Position numbers and translations under genes: made by a program
The notes under the pieces: model-generated
What the model was told of the DNA's origin: nothing
The model's database searches: none
Seen by the model: the letters and a program-made list of their open reading frames with translations, nothing else
Shown here: positions 1 through 5,246 of the stretch, in pieces
Layout of the letters: each line of letters begins with the position of its first letter
Position numbering within the stretch: position 1 is the first letter of the stretch
Origin: Synergistaceae bacterium
GTDB lineage: Bacteria; Synergistota; Synergistia; Synergistales; Synergistaceae
Direction of reading: 5' to 3'
Assembly: GCA_030533085.1 (NCBI GenBank)
Contig: JAUNJZ010000030.1
Coordinates: 1-33,477, forward strand
Length of the DNA stretch: 33,477 bases

Positions 1-38
1 TTAATTGCGCCCATCAATTGTTCAAGATACGTCATCAT
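1..38 (-). CDS. Start of a small phage-type gene, cut by the window edge
   Basis: An ATG at 38 (or a second ATG at 35) opens a frame that stays open to base 1 and reads MMTYLEQLMGAI before the edge. A GGAGG lies at 44-48, five bases before the first ATG and eight before the second, which is why a start is called here. It follows the previous gene in the same leftward series, overlapping its 3' end, so it is probably co-translated with it. Nothing can be said about function. Confidence 0.45.
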   Translation of the reverse strand, partial: MMTYLEQLMGAI

Positions 39-159
39 TCTTGCCTCCTCTTCTGGCCTCGTCGTCATCCTCGTCATCCCAGTCTTTGATGGCTAAAATT
101 ACCTCGCCGGTAATACCTATGATGAGAAGCGCCAGGATGATAAAACTCTCCTGTATCAT
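22..159 (-). CDS. 45-residue single-pass membrane protein, phage-type small gene
   Basis: The frame begins with ATG at 159 and encodes an N-terminal hydrophobic segment (about residues 5-23, IILALLIIGITGEVILAI) followed by a strongly acidic tail (DWDDEDDDE) and a basic patch. The start overlaps the stop of the upstream gene as ATGA and has a GAGGAGG five bases ahead, a good sign of coupled translation. It belongs to a run of tiny genes transcribed leftward from the prophage switch. I do not recognise a family. A membrane-anchored small protein with an acidic cytoplasmic tail is all the sequence shows. Confidence 0.55.
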   Translation of the reverse strand: MIQESFIILALLIIGITGEVILAIKDWDDEDDDEARRGGKNDDVS

Positions 160-320
160 TGTGTCCTCCTCTTATTCCGCTGTTCTTCGACATACAAGGC
201 TTGCCTTATCCTCTTTTCGCGTTCCCTCCGGCGCTCCCTGTACGTAACGACAAGGACGACTCCGAAGAATATCGCCGTGGCAAGAAGCCCTCCGGTGATG
301 CAAGCTAAATAGTCCCACAT
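156..320 (-). CDS. 54-residue small membrane protein
   Basis: Start chosen at ATG 320 (MWDYLACITGG...), because GGGGAGG sits eight bases upstream; an in-frame ATG at 350 lies inside the preceding gene and has no ribosome site. The product has one predicted membrane helix at about residues 5-26 (ACITGGLLATAIFFGVVLVV) and then a highly basic tail (YRERRREREKRIRQ), the arrangement of a tail-in inner-membrane peptide. It begins two bases after the stop of the upstream gene and its TGA overlaps the next ATG. No family recognised; context is a leftward early operon of a prophage-like element. Confidence 0.6.
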   Translation of the reverse strand: MWDYLACITGGLLATAIFFGVVLVVTYRERRREREKRIRQALYVEEQRNKRRTQ

Positions 321-322
321 TG

Positions 323-499
323 TTACAGCCTCCCCGTTTCCCTGCACCATTTGATAACTTCCATAAGCAGGATCTTTTGTAATTCCTTACGCGAGCGATA
401 TTTTCCCTTCGCCTTAAGCATGGACACCACTTCCGGATCAGCGGGATGATGTACCATTCTCGCGCGCAGTTCTTCTATCGATTCTTCGTATCTCGACAT
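323..499 (-). CDS. 58-residue soluble hypothetical protein
   Basis: I translated this frame directly. It starts MSRYEESIEELRARMVHHPA and ends WCRETGRL, with a GAGGTGA placed six bases ahead of the ATG. The composition is charged and helical (EESIEELRARM, SRKELQKILLMEVIKW) without a membrane segment, so it is probably a small soluble, possibly helical-bundle, protein. Spacing is tight on both sides (six bases from the preceding stop, two bases to the next start), which fits a single translated operon. I know no family for it. Confidence 0.55.
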   Translation of the reverse strand: MSRYEESIEELRARMVHHPADPEVVSMLKAKGKYRSRKELQKILLMEVIKWCRETGRL

Positions 500-505
500 A
501 TACAG

Positions 506-697
506 TCACCTCGCTTTATACAAACAAATCGCTACAACAGATAAAAGCGCCACCACCACAGACGTAAGGTTGATTACCATGCGTATCACTCTCCTCTTCT
601 TTTTTTTTGTGTTAAAACTCTTCCAACCCCTTTCTTTCGCAAAACGTTCGAGGCTTTCTCTCGCCGTCTTTGCTGTAGTCTTCGCGGGCCCCCCCAA
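506..697 (-). CDS. Small membrane protein with basic N-terminal region; start uncertain
   Basis: The frame ends at 506 with a hydrophobic C-terminal helix (MVINLTSVVVALLSVVAICL then YKAR). Two starts are possible. A TTG at 697, five bases after the stop of the upstream frame, gives 63 residues with a basic leader (ERFAKERGWKSFNTKKKKRR) but no ribosome site. The ATG at 580 has a GAGGAG about ten bases upstream and gives only the 24-residue membrane peptide. I annotate the long form but cannot exclude the short one. It is part of the leftward small-gene series; no family recognised. Confidence 0.4.
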   Translation of the reverse strand: MGGPAKTTAKTARESLERFAKERGWKSFNTKKKKRRVIRMVINLTSVVVALLSVVAICLYKAR

Positions 698-702
698 ACG
701 GT

Positions 703-846
703 CTAGGGGTACAGCAGGGCTTCTTCTAGTGCGTGGTACAGGCTTGAAGCGCGTTCCGCTGTGTCTGGATCGTCGAAGCAGCCGTCCTCTCCCAAGTCAA
801 GCGCCTCCTCCACCCCGAATCGGAAAGAGGAAAAAGCCTCCTGCAA
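703..846 (-). CDS. Possible 47-residue acidic small protein
   Basis: An open frame between the Cro-like gene and the next small gene reads LQEAFSSFRFGVEEALDLGE and ends SSLYHALEEALLYP. The regular acidic and helical composition looks like coding sequence and it fills the only gap in the leftward series. The start is weak: the TTG at 846 follows a GGAGG with no spacer, and no ATG or GTG lies upstream before a stop. It could start at an internal GTG or be translated by coupling to the upstream gene. Function unknown. Confidence 0.35.
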   Translation of the reverse strand: MQEAFSSFRFGVEEALDLGEDGCFDDPDTAERASSLYHALEEALLYP

Positions 847-860
847 CCTCCGCGCCTCAG

Positions 861-1103
861 CTATTCCGTCGCCCCGTCCCCCTGCTCCTGTTCGGGCAGG
901 GGCGGAGTAGGGTTTGACTCATTACCAATAAGTTCATCAACGGTACAGTTGAAAAACCTTGCCATCTTTTTAAGTTCTGAAGCACGCGGTTCACTTGTTT
1001 TTGCTTCGTACCGGCGAATCGTATCTACTGACACACCAAGCTGCGTTGCCAGTTCATACTGAGTAGTTTTAGCTGCTTCGCGGTATTTCCTGATTTCCGT
1101 CAT
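861..1103 (-). CDS. Cro-like XRE-family DNA-binding protein
   Basis: An 80-residue protein with one helix-turn-helix of the XRE/Cro-CI type at about residues 12-58: TTQYELATQLGVSVDTIRRY is the scanning and recognition helix pair, followed by the conserved PRASELKKMARFF and TVDELIG. The ATG at 1103 is preferred over one at 1118 because GGAGG is eight bases ahead of it. It faces away from the repressor at 1281 across a shared operator region, the classic position of a Cro-type regulator of the early lytic genes. The C-terminal tail (PTPPLPEQEQGD) is probably disordered. It could instead be a general phage transcription regulator, but its role as the opposing regulator of the switch is the simplest reading. 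Confidence 0.8.
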   Translation of the reverse strand: MTEIRKYREAAKTTQYELATQLGVSVDTIRRYEAKTSEPRASELKKMARFFNCTVDELIGNESNPTPPLPEQEQGDGATE

Positions 1104-1120
1104 CCTTTCCACCTCCATTT

Positions 1121-1136
1121 AATGCAATTTTGCTTT
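1121..1136. promoter_or_regulatory. Operator copy 1 of the prophage switch
   Basis: AATGCAATTTTGCTTT, a degenerate dyad of the form TGCA-N4-TGCA (second half TGCT). It lies just downstream of the expected start of the cro-like transcript, so occupancy would block leftward transcription. Confidence 0.55.
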
Positions 1137-1146
1137 TTATATAGAT

Positions 1147-1174
1147 ATATTATCATGCAAAATTGCTTTGTCAA
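1147..1174 (-). promoter_or_regulatory. Leftward promoter of the cro-like operon
   Basis: On the minus strand a perfect -35 TTGACA (1174-1169) is followed after 16 bases by TAATAT (1152-1147). Transcription would start near 1140, leaving a leader of about 37 nt before the ATG at 1103. Operator copy 2 fills the spacer. Confidence 0.7.
1154..1169. promoter_or_regulatory. Operator copy 2 of the prophage switch
   Basis: CATGCAAAATTGCTTT has the same TGCA-N4-TGC layout as the other copies. It lies between the -35 and -10 boxes of the leftward promoter, the position expected for direct repression. Confidence 0.6.
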
Positions 1175-1192
1175 TAGAAAAAATAGAAAATA

Positions 1193-1208
1193 CTTGCAGA
1201 CGTGCATG
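1193..1208. promoter_or_regulatory. Operator copy 3 of the prophage switch
   Basis: CTTGCAGACGTGCATG, a near-perfect dyad (TTGCA and TGCAT arms around GACG). It overlaps the weak rightward -35 TTGCAG (1194-1199), which with TATCAA at 1217-1222 (17-base spacer) is the best candidate promoter for the repressor gene. Confidence 0.6.
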
Positions 1209-1242
1209 GTTTTTTCTATCAAAATTGCTCCTTGCAACAAAA

Positions 1243-1258
1243 CATGCAAAAGTGCATG
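1243..1258. promoter_or_regulatory. Operator copy 4 of the prophage switch
   Basis: CATGCAAAAGTGCATG, a perfect 6-bp dyad with a 4-bp spacer and the best copy of the set. It lies 22 bases ahead of the repressor start codon, in the expected leader of its mRNA, which suggests autoregulation by roadblock. Confidence 0.65.
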
Positions 1259-1280
1259 ATATATAAAAGAGGTGAGGCTC

Positions 1281-2024
1281 GTGACTTTTGCATCCCGATT
1301 GGTGGATTTAAGAAAAGTTAAATGTAAGTATAATCAGGAGGAATTAGCTCGGCAGATAGAAATATCTGTTGATTCCATAAGGCGTTGGGAAAAAGGAAAC
1401 CAAGTCCCGCGCGCTGACGAATTACAAAAACTTGCTGTAGCCCTCAATACCTCCGTTGCCTACCTCATAGGCGAGACAGACGACCCAGCACGTCCAGTTG
1501 CCGGTGCAACCACGCCAAAAGTTCCAGACGGCGTTAGAGTTGATCTTTTGAAAAGTTCAGGCAGAATAATTCAAGTCCCTGTGTATGGGAAAGAACTTTC
1601 CGCCTGTTGCGGCGGCGGCTTCCCCGATTCTGATCAAATCTACTCGGATGCGGAAGAATTTATCGCAATACCTTCCGGTTTCTTAGGGCCGGTATCCAGC
1701 GACCCGAATTACCAGCCGTTTATAATCTACGCCGAAGGCGACAGCATGGTAAATGCCGGGATTCACGACGGGGCACAGGTGATCATAAACCCTTACGACG
1801 ACGTATTAGATGGAGATGCCGCGCTGGTTGAATTTGCGACAAATCCGGTTACAAAAAACATCGCTATAAAACGAGTCTATTGGCTTGACCGTTGCGCAGT
1901 AGAACTTCGTTCCGCCTGCGGCGACGGCTGGAAAAGGACTTTTACCGCCGATGATTTCGAGGAAAAGTCTGTCCGAATAATAGGAAAGGTAGAATGGGTC
2001 GGGAATAAGCCAAAAAGAGGGTAG
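1281..2024 (+). CDS. CI/LexA-like self-cleaving repressor (XRE HTH plus S24 peptidase)
   Basis: A 247-residue repressor. Residues about 4-64 form an XRE helix-turn-helix (NQEELARQIEISVDSIRRWE) and the C-terminal half is an S24/LexA-type peptidase with the catalytic serine in EGDSMVNAG (S155) and the lysine in IAIKRVY (K197). A linker Cys-Gly at 110-111 (ELSACCGGG) is the likely autocleavage bond, as in several phage CI proteins. The GTG at 1281 is chosen because AGAGGTGA is eight bases upstream; a GTG at 1272 lies within that ribosome site. Known members hold the lysogenic state and are cleaved when RecA is activated by DNA damage. Four dyads upstream are the presumed binding sites. Its product would repress the leftward small-gene operon, and the rightward genes behind it may be co-expressed in the lysogen. 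Confidence 0.9.
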   Translation: MTFASRLVDLRKVKCKYNQEELARQIEISVDSIRRWEKGNQVPRADELQKLAVALNTSVAYLIGETDDPARPVAGATTPKVPDGVRVDLLKSSGRIIQVPVYGKELSACCGGGFPDSDQIYSDAEEFIAIPSGFLGPVSSDPNYQPFIIYAEGDSMVNAGIHDGAQVIINPYDDVLDGDAALVEFATNPVTKNIAIKRVYWLDRCAVELRSACGDGWKRTFTADDFEEKSVRIIGKVEWVGNKPKRG

Positions 2025-2038
2025 CCTTAATTTTAAGG
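2025..2038. repeat. Palindrome directly after the repressor stop
   Basis: CCTTAATTTTAAGG is a 6-bp-arm palindrome beginning at the base after the TAG. It is too short and lacks a T-run, so it is not a convincing terminator; a binding site is possible. Confidence 0.3.
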
Positions 2039-2132
2039 ACATCTACACCTGTAGCAGAGACAAGCAAGAGGCTCACTAAATATCAGATTACACCATGCAG
2101 GGCAGGTTATATCTATATAAGGAGGGTAAACC

Positions 2133-3230
2133 ATGGAACTGATTGAAGCTATCAAAATTATTGCTCAGAGGAACAAGAATATGGGAGCAAACATCCAAAC
2201 AGAGGAAGCAGCAAAGACTGCTTTGGTTATGCCATTCATTCAAGCATTAGGCTATGATCTCTTTAATCCTGCCGAGGTTATTCCAGAGTTTGTCGCCGAT
2301 GTCGTAGACCGTAAGGGCGAAAAAATTGATTATGCTATTATGAAGGATAACGAACCCATTATGCTTATCGAATGCAAATGGAACGGAGGCGACCTTACGC
2401 AGGATCACAGGGCACAGCTTGCTAGATATTTCATGGTGGTACCAGCAAGAATAGGCATACTTACCAATGGTGTCGAATATGAATTTTATGCCGACCTTGA
2501 TGAATCAAAACAGTTGGACAACAAACCTTTTTTAAAGTTCAACATCAACGATGTAAATGAAGTCGCCATTCGTGAGCTCAAGAAGTACAGTAAAGGCGCA
2601 TTTCGTATTGACACTATCATCCCCGCAGCCGAAGAGTTGAAGTATACAAATGAGATGAAGAATTATCTGGCCGACATGCTTGCCGATCCCGACGAAGGCT
2701 TTACTCGTTTACTCACTAAGCAGGTATATGATAGAAAGTTAACGGCTCCTTCTTTAGAAAAATTCAAAGCTATTACAAAAAAAGCTCTAACTCAGTTTAT
2801 CAGTGATCGGGTAAGCGACCGGCTTGCTTCGGCGTTGCAGGAGGAAAAGGCATCCACTTCTGTCACATCATCTGGGCCAACACAGGAAACAAACATGCAT
2901 GAAAATGAAAAAGACAATATTGTGACCACTCAGGAAGAAATTGATGCTTTCAACGTGATACGAGCTATATTATGCCGCTGTGTACCAATAGAGAGAGTCG
3001 CAATGCGGGACACACAAAGCTATTGCGGTATTATTTTTGATGATAATAACCGGCTTCCCATTTGTAGACTGTATTTCAATTCAAAAGGCGCAAATATTGG
3101 AATCTTCGATGAAACGAAGAAGGAAACAAAATATCCTTTTGAAGCAGCAAGTGAGTTGTACAAGTATTCGGAACAGTTGTTAGCTGTGACGAAAAAGTAC
3201 TTGAATGCTAAAACGGAAAAAATCGGTTGA
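2133..3230 (+). CDS. HsdR-N-type PD-(D/E)XK protein, candidate defence or accessory gene
   Basis: A 365-residue protein. The N-terminal 150 residues look like the stand-alone HsdR N-terminal (type I restriction) nuclease fold: TALVMPFIQALGYD, then IDYAIM (D66), LIECKW (E80, K82) and QLARYF (Q95), a complete D...E-x-K catalytic pattern. Residues about 150-240 are helical, 245-270 a polar linker, and the C-terminal 100 residues a second small domain (YCGIIFDDNNRLPICRLYFN). There is no helicase or methylase partner, so it is not a classical type I enzyme. Similar proteins are common in prophages. AAGGAGGG six bases ahead of the ATG fixes the start. It lies between repressor and integrase, where exclusion and anti-phage genes tend to sit; that role is inference. 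Confidence 0.75.
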   Translation: MELIEAIKIIAQRNKNMGANIQTEEAAKTALVMPFIQALGYDLFNPAEVIPEFVADVVDRKGEKIDYAIMKDNEPIMLIECKWNGGDLTQDHRAQLARYFMVVPARIGILTNGVEYEFYADLDESKQLDNKPFLKFNINDVNEVAIRELKKYSKGAFRIDTIIPAAEELKYTNEMKNYLADMLADPDEGFTRLLTKQVYDRKLTAPSLEKFKAITKKALTQFISDRVSDRLASALQEEKASTSVTSSGPTQETNMHENEKDNIVTTQEEIDAFNVIRAILCRCVPIERVAMRDTQSYCGIIFDDNNRLPICRLYFNSKGANIGIFDETKKETKYPFEAASELYKYSEQLLAVTKKYLNAKTEKIG

Positions 3231-3271
3231 GATAAGACACTAAAAAAACAGAAACTTTGCCCGCAGGAGGA

Positions 3272-3445
3272 ATGCTGACAGAGACAGGCAAAATTAGAAA
3301 ACGCTTGCGGGAAACACAGAACTGGTTGCGGAAAGAAAGCGGAAAGAGAAGGATACGGAGAGTGAACGATTTGAACGGTAAAGATAATTATATATATCCG
3401 TCCATATTTGATTATGCGGATGACGGGATATCCATTTTCAAATAA
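3272..3445 (+). pseudogene. Short frame ending in a truncated HicB-like N-terminus
   Basis: The open frame from the ATG at 3272 gives 57 residues. Its end, from a GTG at 3362, reads VNDLNGKDNYIYPSIFDYADDGISIFK and then stops. The part YIYPSIFDYADDGIS closely resembles the start of HicB antitoxins (pattern Y-x-P-A-I-F-x-Y-D-E-D-G-I-S-V), but the following F-P-D-L-P-G-C and the DNA-binding domain are absent after the TAA at 3443. No HicA-like toxin is seen next to it. I read this as the remnant of a hicB gene, probably lost during rearrangement of the accessory stretch. The basic stretch before it (KIRKRLRETQNWLRKESG) is unexplained. Confidence 0.4.
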
Positions 3446-3457
3446 TGTCTCATTGTG
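3444..3457 (+). repeat. Left copy of a 14-bp direct repeat flanking the PDZ gene
   Basis: AATGTCTCATTGTG matches AATTTCTCATTGTG at 4279-4292 in 13 of 14 positions. The left copy begins at the stop codon of the HicB-like remnant; the right copy follows the PDZ gene stop. It may mark the ends of an acquired cassette, but a chance match of this length cannot be excluded. Confidence 0.35.
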
Positions 3458-3559
3458 CCTATTCTGAGATTACGAACGAAGGAAACGAGATGTAAATTCC
3501 GCCGGCGTGTTTTTAATGTAAAAGTGATACATTTAAAAAATTGAAAGAAGGTTATCGAG

Positions 3560-4261
3560 ATGAAAAGAACTATTCTATGCACAGCGTTTATCCTGCTTTT
3601 TGCATCATCAGCATTTGCAGCCAATATGTTTACGACAGTCATCAGAGATACGACGATCCCCGTTGTTCAGGAGACGATTATCAATGTCTTTTCTCCAAAG
3701 GGCTTCGCTGTTGCTGATGTCGGAAGCAATAAGGTCGCTCTTAATAAGAGTTTTGGAGATGGATTTTTTACAGCGATAAGAAACCGTACCGTGCTATTTA
3801 CACTGTTGCAGCAAAATGAAGATGTAAAGATGATGGTAAGCCAGAATGAACTTAACAGCGGCTGGATACAGTTGCAAAACAACATAGAACATTTGGTTCC
3901 CCTTATCAAGGAAGTCAGGCACGCCATTGACGGCACTCCGTCTGATCAGATCGTAAACGAAACCCCGGCTCCAGGAGGCGCTTCAACACCAGCGCCTAAA
4001 AAAATAGGACTGGTTCTTGTAAAAGCAGAGGGGCAGGAATATTACATTGCTGAGGTTGAAAAAGGTGGAGAGGCAGAGAAAGCCGGACTCGCCTCTGGTA
4101 TGGTCGTGTATGAAATCAATGGGAAAGTTCTCAATGATATGAAGAATCAAAGAGAAGTAGAGAATTATATTAACACAAAATGGAGTGCGGGTTCTTCATT
4201 GATTTTTCTATACGATAAGGATGGTACAAAAGAAATACTGACACTGAAAAAGACGAATTAA
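3560..4261 (+). CDS. Exported PDZ-domain protein of unknown role
   Basis: A 233-residue protein with a clear Sec signal peptide (MKRTILCTAFILLFASSAFA, predicted cleavage after residue 20), so it acts outside the cytoplasm. Residues about 25-125 form an unrecognised domain, 130-148 a Pro/Ala/Thr-rich linker (ETPAPGGASTPAPKK), and 150-230 a PDZ-like domain with the typical core VEKGGEAEKAGLASGMVVYEINGKVL. No protease triad is present, so this is an adaptor-like PDZ protein and not a DegP-type enzyme. AGAAGG eight bases ahead of the ATG supports the start. It is flanked by 14-bp direct repeats and sits between the broken hicB-like piece and the Abi-like gene. An exported protein in a lysogeny module could be a surface or superinfection-exclusion factor; this is inference. 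Confidence 0.75.
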   Translation: MKRTILCTAFILLFASSAFAANMFTTVIRDTTIPVVQETIINVFSPKGFAVADVGSNKVALNKSFGDGFFTAIRNRTVLFTLLQQNEDVKMMVSQNELNSGWIQLQNNIEHLVPLIKEVRHAIDGTPSDQIVNETPAPGGASTPAPKKIGLVLVKAEGQEYYIAEVEKGGEAEKAGLASGMVVYEINGKVLNDMKNQREVENYINTKWSAGSSLIFLYDKDGTKEILTLKKTN

Positions 4262-4278
4262 CACGGATAAGCTCATCG

Positions 4279-4292
4279 AATTTCTCATTGTG
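4279..4292 (+). repeat. Right copy of a 14-bp direct repeat flanking the PDZ gene
   Basis: AATTTCTCATTGTG, partner of the copy at 3444-3457 and 18 bases past the PDZ gene stop codon. Confidence 0.35.
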
Positions 4293-4341
4293 TGGGTACA
4301 TGCGGAGTAGGGGCAATTTTTTCTTGTGAAACCAGTCGGGC

Positions 4342-4377
4342 AACAAAACGCCCCCTCTCGACTTCAAGAGGGGGCGT
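4342..4377 (-). terminator. Intrinsic terminator, leftward
   Basis: A perfect 11-bp G+C-rich stem (4348-4358 with 4367-4377, arms ACGCCCCCTCT and AGAGGGGGCGT) with an 8-nt loop. On the minus strand it runs into TTTTGTTG; on the plus strand it is followed by ACTAGG, so it works leftward. Confidence 0.7.
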
Positions 4378-4433
4378 ACTAGGCGCAATTCACGGGCATT
4401 TTACCTCGCAAGGCAGCCATCCCCGGTGCTAAC
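4342..4433 (-). ncRNA. Candidate 92-nt small RNA with its own promoter and terminator
   Basis: A leftward promoter (4468-4440) should start transcription at about G4433, and an intrinsic terminator ends it near 4342. No leftward protein gene follows, so the unit would make a free RNA of about 92 nt. Inside it UGCCU-UGCG-AGGUA can form a short hairpin, and a 13-codon frame (MAALRGKMPVNCA) ends next to the terminator stem. It lies between, and antisense to any read-through from, the PDZ gene and the Abi-like gene. An antisense regulator of the Abi-like protein, or an RNA partner of it, is possible. No known RNA family recognised. Confidence 0.5.
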
Positions 4434-4439
4434 AGTTTT

Positions 4440-4468
4440 ATGATACAGAAATTTCAACTTATTGTCAA
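4440..4468 (-). promoter_or_regulatory. Leftward sigma70-type promoter of the candidate small RNA
   Basis: Minus strand -35 TTGACA (4468-4463), exact consensus; 17-base spacer; -10 TATCAT (4445-4440), five of six. It overlaps the leader of the Abi-like gene, so the two transcription units may interfere. Confidence 0.65.
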
Positions 4469-4481
4469 GGTGGGTAAAAAG

Positions 4482-5246
4482 ATGGCAGGTTTAAGCGCAA
4501 AACAACAGGTAAAGGTGTTGAATTGTATTTCAAATGAGCGGCTGGACAGATATAAATCGCTTATACCTTCCTCTGCGAACGGCCCCTTTGTCGCTCTCTA
4601 TTATACGATTCAATCTGCTTCTTCGATGTTTTATCCTACTATTCAGATACTTGAGGTCTGTCTGCGCAATAAAATACACGAAGCGCTGGTTGATTTTTTC
4701 ACAGGGAGAGCAAAGTCAATAACGTTGCCTGGAAAACCAACCGAATGGTATTTATGGCTTCCACGAAACATACATACACAAAAAGAGATAAAGAAAGTTT
4801 TAAGTAGAGCAAGTAAGGAAATACGTAATCGCCAGCTGATACCTGGCGACATAATAAGCAGATTGTCTTTCGGCTCGTGGTGTTCTATTTTAGAAGACCG
4901 ATCTGACAACAAAGACCGCCTGTTTTATTGGACAGGGGTGGAAAAATCTATATTCCCAAATACACAGATGAAGAAAAGGCAGATAATGGCTGAAATAAAA
5001 TGGGCCAATGCTTTGAGAAACAGGCTCTTCCATCATGAACCTATTTGGACAGGCTCTGGAGTAACATCTATAAAAGACGCTTATAAAACACTTAAAAATA
5101 AGCACAAGCGGCTTTTAAATATAATCAAAATGATGTCTCCAGAACTTTATAAGTCCTATGCCCTTGACTATATGTATAAAAGAGATTTTCGCGTTTCCAT
5201 CGATGGCGTTTTTCAGAAATGCAGAGAAATGGTGAATCAGAAATGA
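4482..5246 (+). CDS. Abi-family (AbiD/AbiF-like) HEPN-type protein
   Basis: A 254-residue protein resembling the Abi_2 group of abortive-infection proteins: an N-terminal helical region, then IQILEVCLRNKIHEAL (about residues 54-69), LSFGSWCSILED (128-139), and the signature ALRNRLFHHEPIW (177-189). R179 with H184/H185 fits the R-x4-6-H motif of HEPN ribonucleases, to which many Abi proteins belong. The ATG at 4482 has AAGGTGGG ahead of it; an ATG at 4440 has no ribosome site and lies within the opposing promoter. The stop overlaps the recombinase start as ATGA. Known relatives stop growth of the infected cell, often by RNA cleavage. A defence role here is inferred from family and position. 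Confidence 0.75.
   Translation: MAGLSAKQQVKVLNCISNERLDRYKSLIPSSANGPFVALYYTIQSASSMFYPTIQILEVCLRNKIHEALVDFFTGRAKSITLPGKPTEWYLWLPRNIHTQKEIKKVLSRASKEIRNRQLIPGDIISRLSFGSWCSILEDRSDNKDRLFYWTGVEKSIFPNTQMKKRQIMAEIKWANALRNRLFHHEPIWTGSGVTSIKDAYKTLKNKHKRLLNIIKMMSPELYKSYALDYMYKRDFRVSIDGVFQKCREMVNQK

Noticed and set aside
1225-1237. Fifth operator-like site TTGCTCCTTGCAA
   Set aside because: The half-site spacing is one base shorter than in the other four copies, so I did not count it.
4170-4388. 72-residue leftward frame covering the candidate small RNA terminator
   Set aside because: It crosses the terminator stem and the end of the PDZ gene and has no ribosome site.
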